This document shows, one piece after another, positions 7,374 through 15,735 of a stretch of DNA of 64,000 bases. The notes beneath the pieces were generated by a model. That model saw only the letters and a list, made by a program, of their open reading frames with translations, was not told where the DNA came from and did not search any database. This DNA comes from Bacillota bacterium (GTDB lineage Bacteria; Bacillota; Clostridia; Oscillospirales; Acutalibacteraceae). How positions within the stretch are numbered: the stretch's first letter is position 1; each line of letters opens with the position of its first letter. Position numbers and translations under genes: made by a program. The stretch spans positions 1-64,000 of the forward strand of contig JAKJCA010000010.1 in assembly GCA_022706685.1 (NCBI GenBank). Direction: 5' to 3'.

Positions 7374-8804
7374 ATGAAAAACACCTATGAAAGCCCTTTT
7401 GCTTCCCGGTACGCGAGCCAGGAAATGCAATACCTGTTTTCGCCCGATTTCAAGTTCACCACCTGGCGGCGGCTGTGGATCGCGCTGGCCGAAAGCCAGG
7501 CGGAACTCGGCCTGGACATCACCGCAGAACAGATCGCCGAGATGAAGGCCAACGCTGACAACATCAACTACGAAACGGCCGAAGAACGCGAACGGCAGGT
7601 GCGCCATGATGTGATGGCGCATATTTTCGCCTATGGGGAGCAGTGCCCGAAAGCGAAACCGATTATCCACCTAGGCGCGACCTCCTGCTATGTGGGCGAC
7701 AACACGGATATCATTATCATGACGCGGGCGCTGCAGCTCATCCGGAAAAAGCTGCTCAGCCTCATCGACGTACTGTCAAAATTCGCCGTCGAATACAGCG
7801 CTTTGCCCTGCCTGGCCTACACGCACCTGCAGCCGGCCCAGCCGACGACCCTGGGCAAACGCGCGGCGTTGTGGATCGAAGACTTGATGATGGACGCCGC
7901 TGCGCTCGAGTTCCAGCTGACGCAGATGAAACTGCTGGGCTCCAAAGGGACCACGGGCACGCAGGCAAGTTTTTTGGCGCTTTTCGACGGCGACGATGAA
8001 AAAGTCAAACAGCTGGAAGAGAAGATTGCCGAAAAAATGGGTTTTTCGGAGTGTTTCCCCGTGACCGGCCAGACCTACCCGCGCAAACTCGACGCGCAGG
8101 TGCTGTATGTGCTGTGCTCCATCGCGCAGTCGGCCGGCAAATTCTCCAACGATCTGCGGCTGATGCAGCACTTCAAGGAGGTGGAGGAACCTTTTGAAAA
8201 AGACCAGGTCGGTTCCTCGGCCATGGCGTACAAACGCAACCCGATGAGAAGCGAACGCATGGCGTCGCTGGCGCGGTATATCATCACCGACACGCTCAAT
8301 CCCTGCATGACGGCAGCCGCGCAGTGGTTCGAGCGCACACTGGACGACTCCGCCAACAAACGCATCAGCGTATCGGAGGCTTTCCTGGCCGCCGACGCGG
8401 TGCTCGAGCTCTACCTTAACATCGCAGACGGGCTCGTGGTCTATCCGAAAATGATTGAAAAGCACCTGCGCGCGGAGCTGCCCTTCATGGCGACGGAAAA
8501 CATCCTCATGGAAGCGGTCAAGCGCGGCGGCGACCGCCAGGCGCTGCACGAAAAAATCCGCCGGCACGCCATGGAAGCCGGCAAAACGGTCAAAGAACTC
8601 GGCGGGGAAAACGATATGCTCGAGCGCATTGCCGCCGACCCCGATTTTTCGCTGAATGCGGAAGACTTGGAAAAACTGCTTGACCCGGCCCTCTACACCG
8701 GACGCGCTCAACAGCAGACGCTGGAATTCATCCGGGAGCAGGTCAAACCCCTGCTCGACGCGAACTCAGCGCTGCTGGGCGCCGTTGCCGACATCAGGCT
8801 TTGA
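7374..8804 (+). CDS. purB: adenylosuccinate lyase
   Basis: 476 residues of the fumarase/aspartase superfamily. PurB cleaves adenylosuccinate to AMP and fumarate, and SAICAR to AICAR and fumarate, in cytoplasmic purine synthesis. The signature loop GSSAMAYKRNPMRSE is present around residues 279-293, carrying the catalytic Ser. The Thr-Ser motif HLGATSCYVGDN and the His motif YTHLQPAQPTT are also present. Length and N-terminus (YESPFASRYAS) match the clostridial/human-type PurB. The ATG at 7374 follows ACGGAGACG with normal spacing; the longer open frame upstream is rejected because the promoter lies inside it. The gene is followed after 19 bases by gtrA and is the only purine synthesis gene here. 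Confidence 0.97.
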   Translation: MKNTYESPFASRYASQEMQYLFSPDFKFTTWRRLWIALAESQAELGLDITAEQIAEMKANADNINYETAEERERQVRHDVMAHIFAYGEQCPKAKPIIHLGATSCYVGDNTDIIIMTRALQLIRKKLLSLIDVLSKFAVEYSALPCLAYTHLQPAQPTTLGKRAALWIEDLMMDAAALEFQLTQMKLLGSKGTTGTQASFLALFDGDDEKVKQLEEKIAEKMGFSECFPVTGQTYPRKLDAQVLYVLCSIAQSAGKFSNDLRLMQHFKEVEEPFEKDQVGSSAMAYKRNPMRSERMASLARYIITDTLNPCMTAAAQWFERTLDDSANKRISVSEAFLAADAVLELYLNIADGLVVYPKMIEKHLRAELPFMATENILMEAVKRGGDRQALHEKIRRHAMEAGKTVKELGGENDMLERIAADPDFSLNAEDLEKLLDPALYTGRAQQQTLEFIREQVKPLLDANSALLGAVADIRL

Positions 8805-8823
8805 GCCGGAACCGGGAGAGCAT

Positions 8824-9384
8824 TTGAATAAACTCTGGCTGATTGTCGAGAAAAACACGCTATACCGCAGGCTGAACACCCATAGAGTTTTCGGCAAAGT
8901 CTTCAACCGTGAGATGATCTCCTACGTCTTTTTCGGCGCGCTGACAACCGCCATCAGTTTCATCGTTTTCTGGCTGTTTATTCTACTGCTGGATAAGACC
9001 GGCTGGCTTTCGGGGGATTCCGCCGGCATTGCCGGGCTCCTCGAGCGGCATCCCTGGCTTGAAAAAATGCCGAGCCTTTCGCGGTCGCTGCGCGTCGTCG
9101 CGGCGAACGTGGTCAGTTGGATTTTCGCGGTGGCGTTTTCTTTCGTGACGAACAAGCATTTTGTGTTCGGCAGCACCAGCCGGGAACCGAAGCTTGTACT
9201 CAAAGAACTCACGGCCTTCCTCGGCGCCCGTTTTTTCTCGCTTTTTGCGGAAACGGCGACCATCGTGTTGCTGTTCAACCTGCTGGGTATCCGTGAAATT
9301 GTGGCAAAAGGCGCGGCCATCGTGCTGGTGCTCGCGCTCAATTATATTTTCAGCAAACTGTTCATCTTCAAAAAACGCGATTGA
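8824..9384 (+). CDS. GtrA-like membrane protein
   Basis: 186 residues with four hydrophobic segments (roughly 30-55, 85-115, 125-145, 155-175) and the family pattern FFGALTTAISF near the N-terminus and NYIFSKLFIFK at the end. It matches the GtrA/DPMS flippase-associated family (PF04138), which is thought to help move polyprenyl-linked sugars across the membrane or to act with glycosyltransferases on surface polysaccharide or teichoic acid. The start is a TTG at 8824 with GGGAG about six bases upstream, since no ATG lies in this position. It is downstream of purB on the same transcript and ends at a strong hairpin. A loop between helices 1 and 2 is longer than usual. Confidence 0.85.
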   Translation: MNKLWLIVEKNTLYRRLNTHRVFGKVFNREMISYVFFGALTTAISFIVFWLFILLLDKTGWLSGDSAGIAGLLERHPWLEKMPSLSRSLRVVAANVVSWIFAVAFSFVTNKHFVFGSTSREPKLVLKELTAFLGARFFSLFAETATIVLLFNLLGIREIVAKGAAIVLVLALNYIFSKLFIFKKRD

Positions 9385-9396
9385 GGCGAAGTATAA

Positions 9397-9433
9397 AACG
9401 GCGCGGCGCTTTCCATGCGCCGCGCTTTCGTTT
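9397..9433. terminator. bidirectional terminator between gtrA and the heparinase-like gene
   Basis: A 9-bp perfect stem GCGCGGCGC (9401-9409) / GCGCCGCGC (9417-9425) has a 7-base loop. On the plus strand it is followed by TTTCGTTTC, and on the minus strand by CGTTTTATAC. It lies between two convergent genes, so it can serve both. Confidence 0.75.
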
Positions 9434-9452
9434 CAAGCGGCCCGCGAACCGT

Positions 9453-11258
9453 TCAGGCAACGGTCATGACAAATACGGTTTCGCGCACCTGCTTTGCGCT
9501 CAGCCGCAAACGGTACAGATTCTCCGCGGCGAAATCGCCGCGCAGTTTCGGGTCTGTCAGCGGAATCTTTTCAACGCACGCGGAAAGGGTTTCGTCATAC
9601 CGTAAGACGCGGCCGCCGCCGAGCAGCGCTTCTCCGGCGCGCAGAACTTCGGGTTTGCCCAACAGCAGAATATTGAAAACGACCTCCCCGGGATTCGACA
9701 GCGACAGGCGGTCGGTGATTTCGGCGCAGCTGTCTTTCATGCGCACGACGCGCACAAAGCGGACGATTCCCGCTTCGGCGGGATAAGCGCCCTGCAGTTC
9801 CATGCTCAGGGACCGCGCCGCCCCGTCGTACGCCACCGCCCGGGCGGCATACTCGGCGCCCTGGCGCTGTTCGAAGCCGTTGATATCCGGAAGGTTGTGG
9901 TAAGCGGAGCGCATGGTCCAGATTTCGTAGCGTTTCGCCCCGTCGAACGTCTGGCGGCGGTAGGTTTCGACGCCGGCGTCGATGACCAGCGGCTCTTCCC
10001 CGAAATAAACGACAAAGTTGCCGGCGTCGTTGTGGTTATGGTTCTCGCCGTTATGGCCCGCCTTGGCGGCGAGGTACAGTCCCCCGGCTTGCCGAAGCGC
10101 CATGACCTGGATGCCGTCGAGCCAGATATTTTCCGCCTCCCGCGGCGGCTCGGCCGGTTCGGGAATATCGAGCAGATTCGCTACGCTCCGGTATGGGTGG
10201 TTCGCGCTCTGCCGAGGCGCGTTTGCGCGCCGGTAGGTGCTGCGCCCGAATTGCTCGAGCGGCCGGGAACCCGTGCGTCTTCCGAAACGGGCGACCATCG
10301 CGTATTCGAGTTGAAGATGCGTTCTGGCGTCGGCGAAAGGGATGAAACAGTCGCCGGCGATGTGGACGTTGAGGATGTATTCGCCCATACGGCGGACAAG
10401 CGGCTCGCCGAACACGTCGATTTTCCCGCCTGTCAGGTCATAGATGATTTCCAGCGCGTCGAAAAAGGAGGCGCCGGCTGCCGTCCAGTAAACCGGGCCC
10501 TCGTCGCAGCCGCCGTCGGGATGGTAGGAGTCGGTAAAACAGTCGAGTACGCGAAGCGCCTTGCCGACGAGTTTTTCGCGCAGGCCGCCGCCGCGCACGC
10601 AAAAGGCGGCGCAGGTGAGGATATTGGAGACAATCCAGGGATTCCAGTTGTTGACTTTGCCGCCGTCCAAGCCCATCCAGCGATGGTCGTCGCGCTCGAG
10701 GAAAGGCCGTAGAACGCGCCTCTCGGTTTCATATTCGATTCTTTCGCAGATGAAGGGCGACACCGCGTCAAGCCGAGCGCGGGCAAAATGGCAAACAAAA
10801 CCCAGCAGCGCCGCGGTGGCGGCGGAGAACAGGTCGACGGTACGTATCTTGTCGCCGAACTCCGGCGTCAGAGGGCAGCGCTCGCCGCCGTCCCTGATAT
10901 GGGCCGGCAGAACCCAGGTCGTTTCCTCCAGAATATGCCAGACGCCTTCGGCGAGTTTATCGGCAAACCTGCCTTCGCCCTGCGCCCATTCGCCCAGCAA
11001 AAGGTCGAAGACCGCCGAGCGCCGGTCGAAATAAACCTCTTCATACACGCTCCTATTGCCGTCGCGAAAGAAACGCATATAGTCGGTCGCTTTCAGGATG
11101 CGGAACTCCCCGGCGAGCCGTTCCTCGGCGTTGAGGATGAGTTTCTCTTTTTCAAAGGGGGCAGGCTTCGCGGCGGCAAGCATGGAAAACGGGCGAAATT
11201 CGCCGAAAGGCAGCAGCATACCCGTCTCGGCGATGCCTTTTTCGGCAAATATCTTCAT
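9453..11258 (-). CDS. heparinase II/III family polysaccharide lyase-like protein
   Basis: 601 residues. The N-terminal two thirds is an alpha/alpha-toroid type region with many Trp/His residues (for example DDHRWMG, NNWNPW and a GCDEGPVYW motif). The C-terminal third is the heparinase II/III beta-sandwich, recognisable by GENHNHNDAGNFVVYF and PLVIDAGVETY around residues 398-430. Such enzymes break uronic-acid-containing polymers (heparin, alginate and relatives) by beta-elimination; the exact polymer is not visible. No signal peptide is seen, so it may act on imported oligosaccharides. The ATG at 11258 is chosen over an in-frame start 13 codons upstream because of AGGCGG just before it. It starts 13 bases after the GH36 gene, so both are probably co-transcribed. 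Confidence 0.88.
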   Translation of the reverse strand: MKIFAEKGIAETGMLLPFGEFRPFSMLAAAKPAPFEKEKLILNAEERLAGEFRILKATDYMRFFRDGNRSVYEEVYFDRRSAVFDLLLGEWAQGEGRFADKLAEGVWHILEETTWVLPAHIRDGGERCPLTPEFGDKIRTVDLFSAATAALLGFVCHFARARLDAVSPFICERIEYETERRVLRPFLERDDHRWMGLDGGKVNNWNPWIVSNILTCAAFCVRGGGLREKLVGKALRVLDCFTDSYHPDGGCDEGPVYWTAAGASFFDALEIIYDLTGGKIDVFGEPLVRRMGEYILNVHIAGDCFIPFADARTHLQLEYAMVARFGRRTGSRPLEQFGRSTYRRANAPRQSANHPYRSVANLLDIPEPAEPPREAENIWLDGIQVMALRQAGGLYLAAKAGHNGENHNHNDAGNFVVYFGEEPLVIDAGVETYRRQTFDGAKRYEIWTMRSAYHNLPDINGFEQRQGAEYAARAVAYDGAARSLSMELQGAYPAEAGIVRFVRVVRMKDSCAEITDRLSLSNPGEVVFNILLLGKPEVLRAGEALLGGGRVLRYDETLSACVEKIPLTDPKLRGDFAAENLYRLRLSAKQVRETVFVMTVA

Positions 11259-11271
11259 GTCGATCCGCCTT

Positions 11272-13383
11272 TCAAGGCACTTTTGAATAGCGCACAATTA
11301 CAGCGCCGGGCTTTTCCGGAATGCCGACGGTTAGGCCTTTTTTTGCCAGAAGCGCGCCGGACAGCACCTGTTCGGCACCCGTGTCGACGTCGCGGACCGC
11401 ATACGCCGCTCCGTCTTCGAGGCCGTTGAGGCGGACCGTGACAGTCTGCTTGCAGGCGTCTTCCCTGCGGAAGGCGAGCACGACGCCCGAACCGTCCGAA
11501 GGGTCGTTGAACTGCATCGCGAGGTTCCTGCCGGCGGACGTGGACGCGGGCGTCAGCGGATAGTAGTCGAGCGTAAAATATTTCCTGAGAGCCATATACT
11601 CCGCGACATAGTCCGCATACAGGTCAAAAGCTGCCCTGTCGGAGGCAAAGCTTGAAAAGTTCCAGGATAAAATCAGCGTGGAGGACAGGCAACTGCGAAA
11701 CGCGTAGACATCGGTATAACGGTCGCGGTTGGGCGCTTCGGCTTTACTTAAATCTTTGAGCATCAGCGTGCCGGTACCCTGCAGCGGCAGCCAGTAGGAG
11801 AGGCCGTAGGTATGGCACTGTTCGGCTACCGCGTCATGGCAGGAGTCGCAGCGCCAGAGGACTTCGCTGCGGCGGACGGTCTCCAGGCAGATCCGCCGGC
11901 CGCCCGATGCACAGTTGTCGATGATGAGGCCGGGGTTGTTTTCGAGCAGATAGTCCCAGAACGCGAGGAAATTCGTCACATAAAAGTTTTCGGTGAAGCC
12001 CTCGCGCATTTCGCCGGTGACTTCGGCGCCGGCGTTCCAGAAGTCCGCCGGGTTGATGTTGCAGTCCTGACGGTAGATATCCAGTCCGAATTCCTTGATC
12101 TTGCCGTCGATGAGCCGCGCCATGAAAGCGGCCGCTTCGGAAGACGCAAAATTATACAGCCGGGTTTCCCTGCCCGGCAAAATCAGCAGGTATTCCTCAC
12201 GGTCGTACAAGTCGGAGCCGGGGTCGACGCTTTCGGGTTCGAACCAGAGCACATGCTTCAGTCCCGCGGCATGGCCGAGGTCGGTCAGGGGTTTGAGCCC
12301 CAGGGGAAAGCGGACGGGGTCGGGCCGCCAGCTGCCGCGTCCCTTGTACCAGGTTTCGCCACCCGAATACCAGCCGGCGTCCATCCAGAAGGCCTCGACT
12401 CGATTGCCTGTCGCAAGAATGGTGTTGAGGGTCGCAATCTGGTTATCCGTTGTGGCGTGCTGCATCAGGTCGTGTTCGATGGAACCCGCCGCCAGCAGCT
12501 GCCGCTGGTTGTTGACATAATAGCAGGCGTTGATCCAGCGGCGGAACACGTTTTGCCCCTTCATCACGCCGCCTTCGTAAAACAGCACCGCGGCCAAAGG
12601 GCTCCGGACGGTTTCGCCCGGTTTGAGAGCCCCGCGGATGCTTTTTTGCCCGACGGTGACCCGGACGCCGTTGTCCGCCGAGCGGGTGAAACCCGCCTGC
12701 CATACGCCCGGCCAGCCGATGGCGGCGATCAGGCCGCCGTCGCCGCCGTTGACGTTGAAGAAAGGCATATAATCGTTCGAGCAGCGGCCGTCGCCGGGAT
12801 CAAACATAAGGGGAATACCCTCGGGCAAAGCGCATGTCAGCGGCTCGAACGCGTCGGCGGTGTTGACGCCGCCCTTACTGTAATACAGCCGGGGCTCGCT
12901 TTGCTCGGAGCCCACATCAAACGAGGCGTCCAGGGCGCGGATGCGGCGCAGGACAGCCGTATCTTCGGCGGAAGCGTTTTTGAAATAAAGCGTCCACTCG
13001 CAGACGGGATATTTCTTATAAAGGACCGCCTCGCAGGTGACAAGCAGGCTGCCGTTTTTTTGTTTCATTTGAATAACGGCGCTTGTTTTTTCCGCTTCTT
13101 CGCGCGAGCCTGCCAGCGAAACGTCCCACTCGCCGCGGTGAGTTCTGAAGGTTTTGCAGCCGTAGGCGAAATTGAAAGGCGCTTTTTCTCCCCGCGGAAC
13201 GCCGAGGATATGCAGGCCGAACCATTCCGACGCCATGGCCTTCTCCTCCCCGCTGACAGCCGCCGAAGCGGCGCTGACCGGCTCATACATCTGCAGCTGC
13301 GCCCTGATGAGCGAGCCGAGCGATATGACGGCCGCCATAAGCAGCGCGGCGATTGCCCTCGGCAACCGAAACACGAAATTCAT
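11272..13383 (-). CDS. secreted GH36-type alpha-galactosidase
   Basis: 703 residues. Residues 3-30 form a basic plus hydrophobic signal segment ending near LIRAQ. The beta-sandwich N-domain runs to about 300, followed by the clan GH-D barrel: AFWMDAGWY near 331-339, KHVLWFEPES near 376-385, and DIYRQDCN near 435-442 with Asp440 as the expected nucleophile. Then comes IIDNCASGGRR, and RCDSCHD with the expected acid/base Asp. Known members release terminal alpha-galactose from raffinose-type sugars or galactomannan; related clan members act on alpha-N-acetylgalactosamine. The ATG at 13383 has GGGGGTG seven bases upstream; an in-frame TTG two codons earlier is less likely. It is the first gene of the pair with the heparinase-like lyase. 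Confidence 0.9.
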   Translation of the reverse strand: MNFVFRLPRAIAALLMAAVISLGSLIRAQLQMYEPVSAASAAVSGEEKAMASEWFGLHILGVPRGEKAPFNFAYGCKTFRTHRGEWDVSLAGSREEAEKTSAVIQMKQKNGSLLVTCEAVLYKKYPVCEWTLYFKNASAEDTAVLRRIRALDASFDVGSEQSEPRLYYSKGGVNTADAFEPLTCALPEGIPLMFDPGDGRCSNDYMPFFNVNGGDGGLIAAIGWPGVWQAGFTRSADNGVRVTVGQKSIRGALKPGETVRSPLAAVLFYEGGVMKGQNVFRRWINACYYVNNQRQLLAAGSIEHDLMQHATTDNQIATLNTILATGNRVEAFWMDAGWYSGGETWYKGRGSWRPDPVRFPLGLKPLTDLGHAAGLKHVLWFEPESVDPGSDLYDREEYLLILPGRETRLYNFASSEAAAFMARLIDGKIKEFGLDIYRQDCNINPADFWNAGAEVTGEMREGFTENFYVTNFLAFWDYLLENNPGLIIDNCASGGRRICLETVRRSEVLWRCDSCHDAVAEQCHTYGLSYWLPLQGTGTLMLKDLSKAEAPNRDRYTDVYAFRSCLSSTLILSWNFSSFASDRAAFDLYADYVAEYMALRKYFTLDYYPLTPASTSAGRNLAMQFNDPSDGSGVVLAFRREDACKQTVTVRLNGLEDGAAYAVRDVDTGAEQVLSGALLAKKGLTVGIPEKPGAVIVRYSKVP

Positions 13384-13452
13384 CCGCAAGCACCCCCGTC
13401 AACCGCAAAAGAGTACGCGCCCTGCGCCAACCGTCCGCGGTCTTTTAACGCA

Positions 13453-13490
13453 TAAAAGCAAACGCTCCCGGCCAAGGCAGAGAGCGTTTG
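13453..13490 (-). terminator. intrinsic terminator after the zinc-ribbon/TM2 gene pair
   Basis: On the minus strand a 9-bp stem CAAACGCTC (13490-13482) / GAGCGTTTG (13467-13459) encloses a 14-base loop and is followed by CTTTTATG. It lies 16 bases beyond the stop of the second TM2 gene and before the GH36 gene. Confidence 0.75.
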
Positions 13491-13505
13491 GAAAGGCCGG
13501 ACCGG

Positions 13506-13910
13506 TCAGTCGCTCAAAGGCACGCCTTTGGCGTCGGTCTTGATGGAACCGGTGAGGATCATAACGCCTTCGATTAAGCCCCAGATGCTCGAGACAACCG
13601 CCAAAAAGCCCAGGCTGAGTACGGTAATAAGTAGCTGGGCGACAGCCTTGCCGGTGTAGCCGAGGTAGAAATTGTGGACGCCGAAAGCGCCGAGGAAAAT
13701 GCCGAGCAGACCCGCGGCCATTTTAGACTTCTGCGGGCCCTGGACGGGCTGGGAGAGCGCCGCGCCGCAGGTGGTGCAGACCACCGCGCCGGGCTGGCTG
13801 GGCGCCGCGCAATTCTGGCAGAAATTCGCGCCCTGCCCTCTGGGAGCGCCGCACTTGACGCAGACGACGGCGGCGGGATCGAGCGGGTTGCCGCAATGCT
13901 TGCAGTACAT
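13506..13910 (-). CDS. double zinc-ribbon plus TM2 domain membrane protein (copy 2)
   Basis: 134 residues. The first 48 contain four CxxC pairs (Cys3/6, 17/20, 31/34, 45/48), enough for two zinc ribbons. A linker QPVQGPQKSK leads to a TM2 domain from about 64: a first helix GLLGIFLGAFGVHNFYLG, then KAVAQLLITVLSLGFL, and a short hydrophilic tail. TM2 proteins have two membrane helices joined by a short turn; their role is not settled, and sensing or scaffolding at the membrane has been suggested for zinc-ribbon fusions. It is a near copy of the gene just upstream (50 bases apart), so the pair is a recent tandem duplication. RBS AAGGAGGGTATCAA precedes the ATG. Confidence 0.88.
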   Translation of the reverse strand: MYCKHCGNPLDPAAVVCVKCGAPRGQGANFCQNCAAPSQPGAVVCTTCGAALSQPVQGPQKSKMAAGLLGIFLGAFGVHNFYLGYTGKAVAQLLITVLSLGFLAVVSSIWGLIEGVMILTGSIKTDAKGVPLSD

Positions 13911-13960
13911 TTGATACCCTCCTTGTCATTGTAAAAGATCGTTTTGGATACAGGCCGATA

Positions 13961-14374
13961 TCAGTCAGCCAAAGGCACGCCTTTGGCATCCGCCTTGATG
14001 GATCCCGTGAGGATCTGAATGCCCTCGACAAGCCCCCAGATGGAAGCCGCAATGGCTCCCAGTCCGAACAGCCAGCCGCCGATGAGCGTCAGCAGCAGCT
14101 GCGCGACGGCCTTGCCGGTAAAGCCGAGGTAAAAATTGTGGACGCCCAGCGAGCCGAGAAAAATGCCGAGCAGACCGGCGGCCATTTTAGACTTCTGCAC
14201 CCCTTGTACGGGCTGGGAGAGCGCCGCGCCGCAAGTGGTGCAGACCACCGCGCCGGGTACGGACGGGGCCGCGCAGTTCTGGCAGAAGTTCGCGCCCTGC
14301 CCTCTGGGCGCGCCGCATTTGACACAGACGACGGCGGCGGGGTCGAGCGGGTTCGCGCAATGTTTGCAGTACAT
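13961..14374 (-). CDS. double zinc-ribbon plus TM2 domain membrane protein (copy 1)
   Basis: 137 residues with the same plan as its downstream neighbour: four CxxC pairs in the first 48 residues, then a QPVQG linker and a TM2 domain. The first 68 residues differ from copy 2 at only a few positions. The second TM helix region has diverged more (LTLIGGWLFGLGAIAASIWGLVEGI against VLSLGFLAVVSSIWGLIEGV), which suggests that the two copies are adjusting the membrane part while keeping the zinc part. RBS AAAGGGGGATTTCGA precedes the ATG, and a strong promoter lies about 40 bases upstream. The two genes form a two-gene operon ending at the hairpin at 13453-13490. Confidence 0.88.
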   Translation of the reverse strand: MYCKHCANPLDPAAVVCVKCGAPRGQGANFCQNCAAPSVPGAVVCTTCGAALSQPVQGVQKSKMAAGLLGIFLGSLGVHNFYLGFTGKAVAQLLLTLIGGWLFGLGAIAASIWGLVEGIQILTGSIKADAKGVPLAD

Positions 14375-14412
14375 TCGAAATCCCCCTTTATCAATATGCC
14401 GACTTACTTACG

Positions 14413-14441
14413 ATAATATACTTGACTTTCGCATTCGTCAA
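14413..14441 (-). promoter_or_regulatory. promoter with overlapping inverted repeat for the TM2 pair
   Basis: On the minus strand there is a TTGACG -35 (14441-14436), a 17-base spacer and a TATTAT -10 (14418-14413). The -35 is one arm of an inverted repeat, TTGAC-N10-GTCAA, covering 14422-14441, which would be a natural place for a repressor to bind. The repeat is seen; any operator function is inferred. Confidence 0.65.
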
Positions 14442-14504
14442 TATATATCGCCGTCAAACGCTGATTTTAGCTTCTTTTTTGCGGCGGAAAGGCCAAATCG
14501 CCTT

Positions 14505-15221
14505 TCACGGAGCGATGTCGATGCCCGCCCTGGCCGCCTGCGAGAGCTGCTGGGGCCTTGAGAGGAAATAGGTTTTCCCGTCTTTGACGAAGCGGGCGCC
14601 TGTTTGTTTGAAATGGAACGCGACGCCGGCAGCGGCGCACTGCCTGCGCAAATCGAGCACCCAGGCGTAATCGCAGGCCCTCGCGCCCGGCCCCGATTCG
14701 CCCCCGGCCGTTACCCGGGCGACAGCCGGCGAAAGCCAGGGCGACAGGTCGACGGCCTCAAGCAGCGGTTCGCAGATGACAGAGCGCCTTTTCAGCGGCG
14801 CCGCCAAAAGAAGGGGCATCCGCGACGCGGCGCGCAGCCGGTTTTCCACGGTGCAGCAGACCTCGACATTCGGATAGCCGCCGCCCCAGTCTGCGGGCAG
14901 GCCAACGGCAAAACGTTCGATGCGTTTGGTGATGATGACAAAATGCAGGTTTTCACGCTGCTTGATCATCCGCCATGCCTCAGGCCGCCAGGCGTCGGCC
15001 TGCGCGATAAAAAAATCGGAGGATAGGCAGGTGTAGACCGTTTCCCCGTCCGGCACGCGGTACGCGCCGCTTCGCGTTTTGGAAACAGGCAGCCCGAACG
15101 CCCGTGTCTTTTCCACCCGGGAACTGTCTTTTTCAATACGCGTGTCGATACGGTAGACATAACAGTTCAGGCAGCCCTCGCTGATTTTTTCACACCCGTG
15201 CCAGGGATTCCAAAGCGCCAT
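14505..15221 (-). CDS. DUF5131 (phage Gp37/Gp68-type) family protein
   Basis: 238 residues. The start MALWNPWHGCEKISEGCLNCY is the defining motif of this family: a Cys cluster (CxxxxxGCxxCY) followed by YxxR. The family resembles radical SAM proteins and was first named from phage genes; some members are fused to, or sit near, DNA-repair-like functions. Later conserved parts include FVIITKRIERF, VCCTVENR, VICEPLLEAVDL, AGGESGPGARACDY and the final FHFKQTGAR. It should be a soluble enzyme, probably binding an iron-sulfur cluster through the N-terminal Cys residues; the reaction is unknown. GGGGG lies seven bases before the ATG. It follows the glycosylase gene by 11 bases, so it is the last gene of a three-gene unit with ribokinase. 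Confidence 0.88.
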   Translation of the reverse strand: MALWNPWHGCEKISEGCLNCYVYRIDTRIEKDSSRVEKTRAFGLPVSKTRSGAYRVPDGETVYTCLSSDFFIAQADAWRPEAWRMIKQRENLHFVIITKRIERFAVGLPADWGGGYPNVEVCCTVENRLRAASRMPLLLAAPLKRRSVICEPLLEAVDLSPWLSPAVARVTAGGESGPGARACDYAWVLDLRRQCAAAGVAFHFKQTGARFVKDGKTYFLSRPQQLSQAARAGIDIAP

Positions 15222-15232
15222 GGCCGCGCCCC

Positions 15233-15724
15233 CTAATCGAGATAAGCGAGGATAACCCGATAAGCCTCCACCAGCTTTTCAAGCGGCCAGCGCCCGCGGT
15301 TGGCGGGGCTCGTCGAGGGCAGTCCGACGGCCCGCATGCCGGTCGAAGGAAAAATGTGCTTTTGGTAAAGCCGAAACGCCGTCGAGCCCGTGGTAAAAAC
15401 AGCGCGGATATCCGCGGTGTTGAAAACGGCAGCCATATCGTTGGGCACGGGTGCGCGGATGCTCGCGTCCCCGGCGCCGTCGATGTCGCAACGGGCAAGG
15501 ACGTCCCACAGGGCGATACCGCGGCGAAGCAGCAGCGCACGCTTTTCGGCGTTGGTGCCGGGGACATCAACATTTAAAACCGCGCAAAGAACCTGCCAGA
15601 AGCGGTTTTGAGGGTTGCCGTAATAAAAACCGTTCCGCCTTGACAGCGGCGACGGGAACGAGCCGAGAAGGAGTATCTTCGAGCGGCGGTCATAAACGGG
15701 TTCAATCGTATGGTCGACAAGCAT
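15233..15724 (-). CDS. DNA-deoxyinosine (hypoxanthine-DNA) glycosylase, UDG superfamily family 6
   Basis: 163 residues. The conserved start ILLLGSFPSPLSRRNGFYYGNPQNRFW is the motif-1 region of the family-6 uracil-DNA-glycosylase superfamily, whose characterised members remove hypoxanthine (deaminated adenine) from DNA. LWDVLARCDIDGAGDASI and the late LPSTSPANRG correspond to the other two conserved segments (motif 2 being the DNA-contacting SPA/STSPAN loop). It is a soluble, cytoplasmic base-excision repair enzyme of typical length. The ATG at 15724 has GAGGG upstream, overlapping the ribokinase stop region. Its neighbours, 11 bases away on each side, are ribokinase and a DUF5131 protein. Confidence 0.9.
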   Translation of the reverse strand: MLVDHTIEPVYDRRSKILLLGSFPSPLSRRNGFYYGNPQNRFWQVLCAVLNVDVPGTNAEKRALLLRRGIALWDVLARCDIDGAGDASIRAPVPNDMAAVFNTADIRAVFTTGSTAFRLYQKHIFPSTGMRAVGLPSTSPANRGRWPLEKLVEAYRVILAYLD

Positions 15725-15735
15725 CTCGCTGCCCT

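Noticed and set aside
7161-7670. N-terminal extension of the acyltransferase-like gene by 170 codons
   Set aside because: The extension is antisense to purB and to its promoter. The family opening motif and the ribosome binding site both lie at about 7160-7180.
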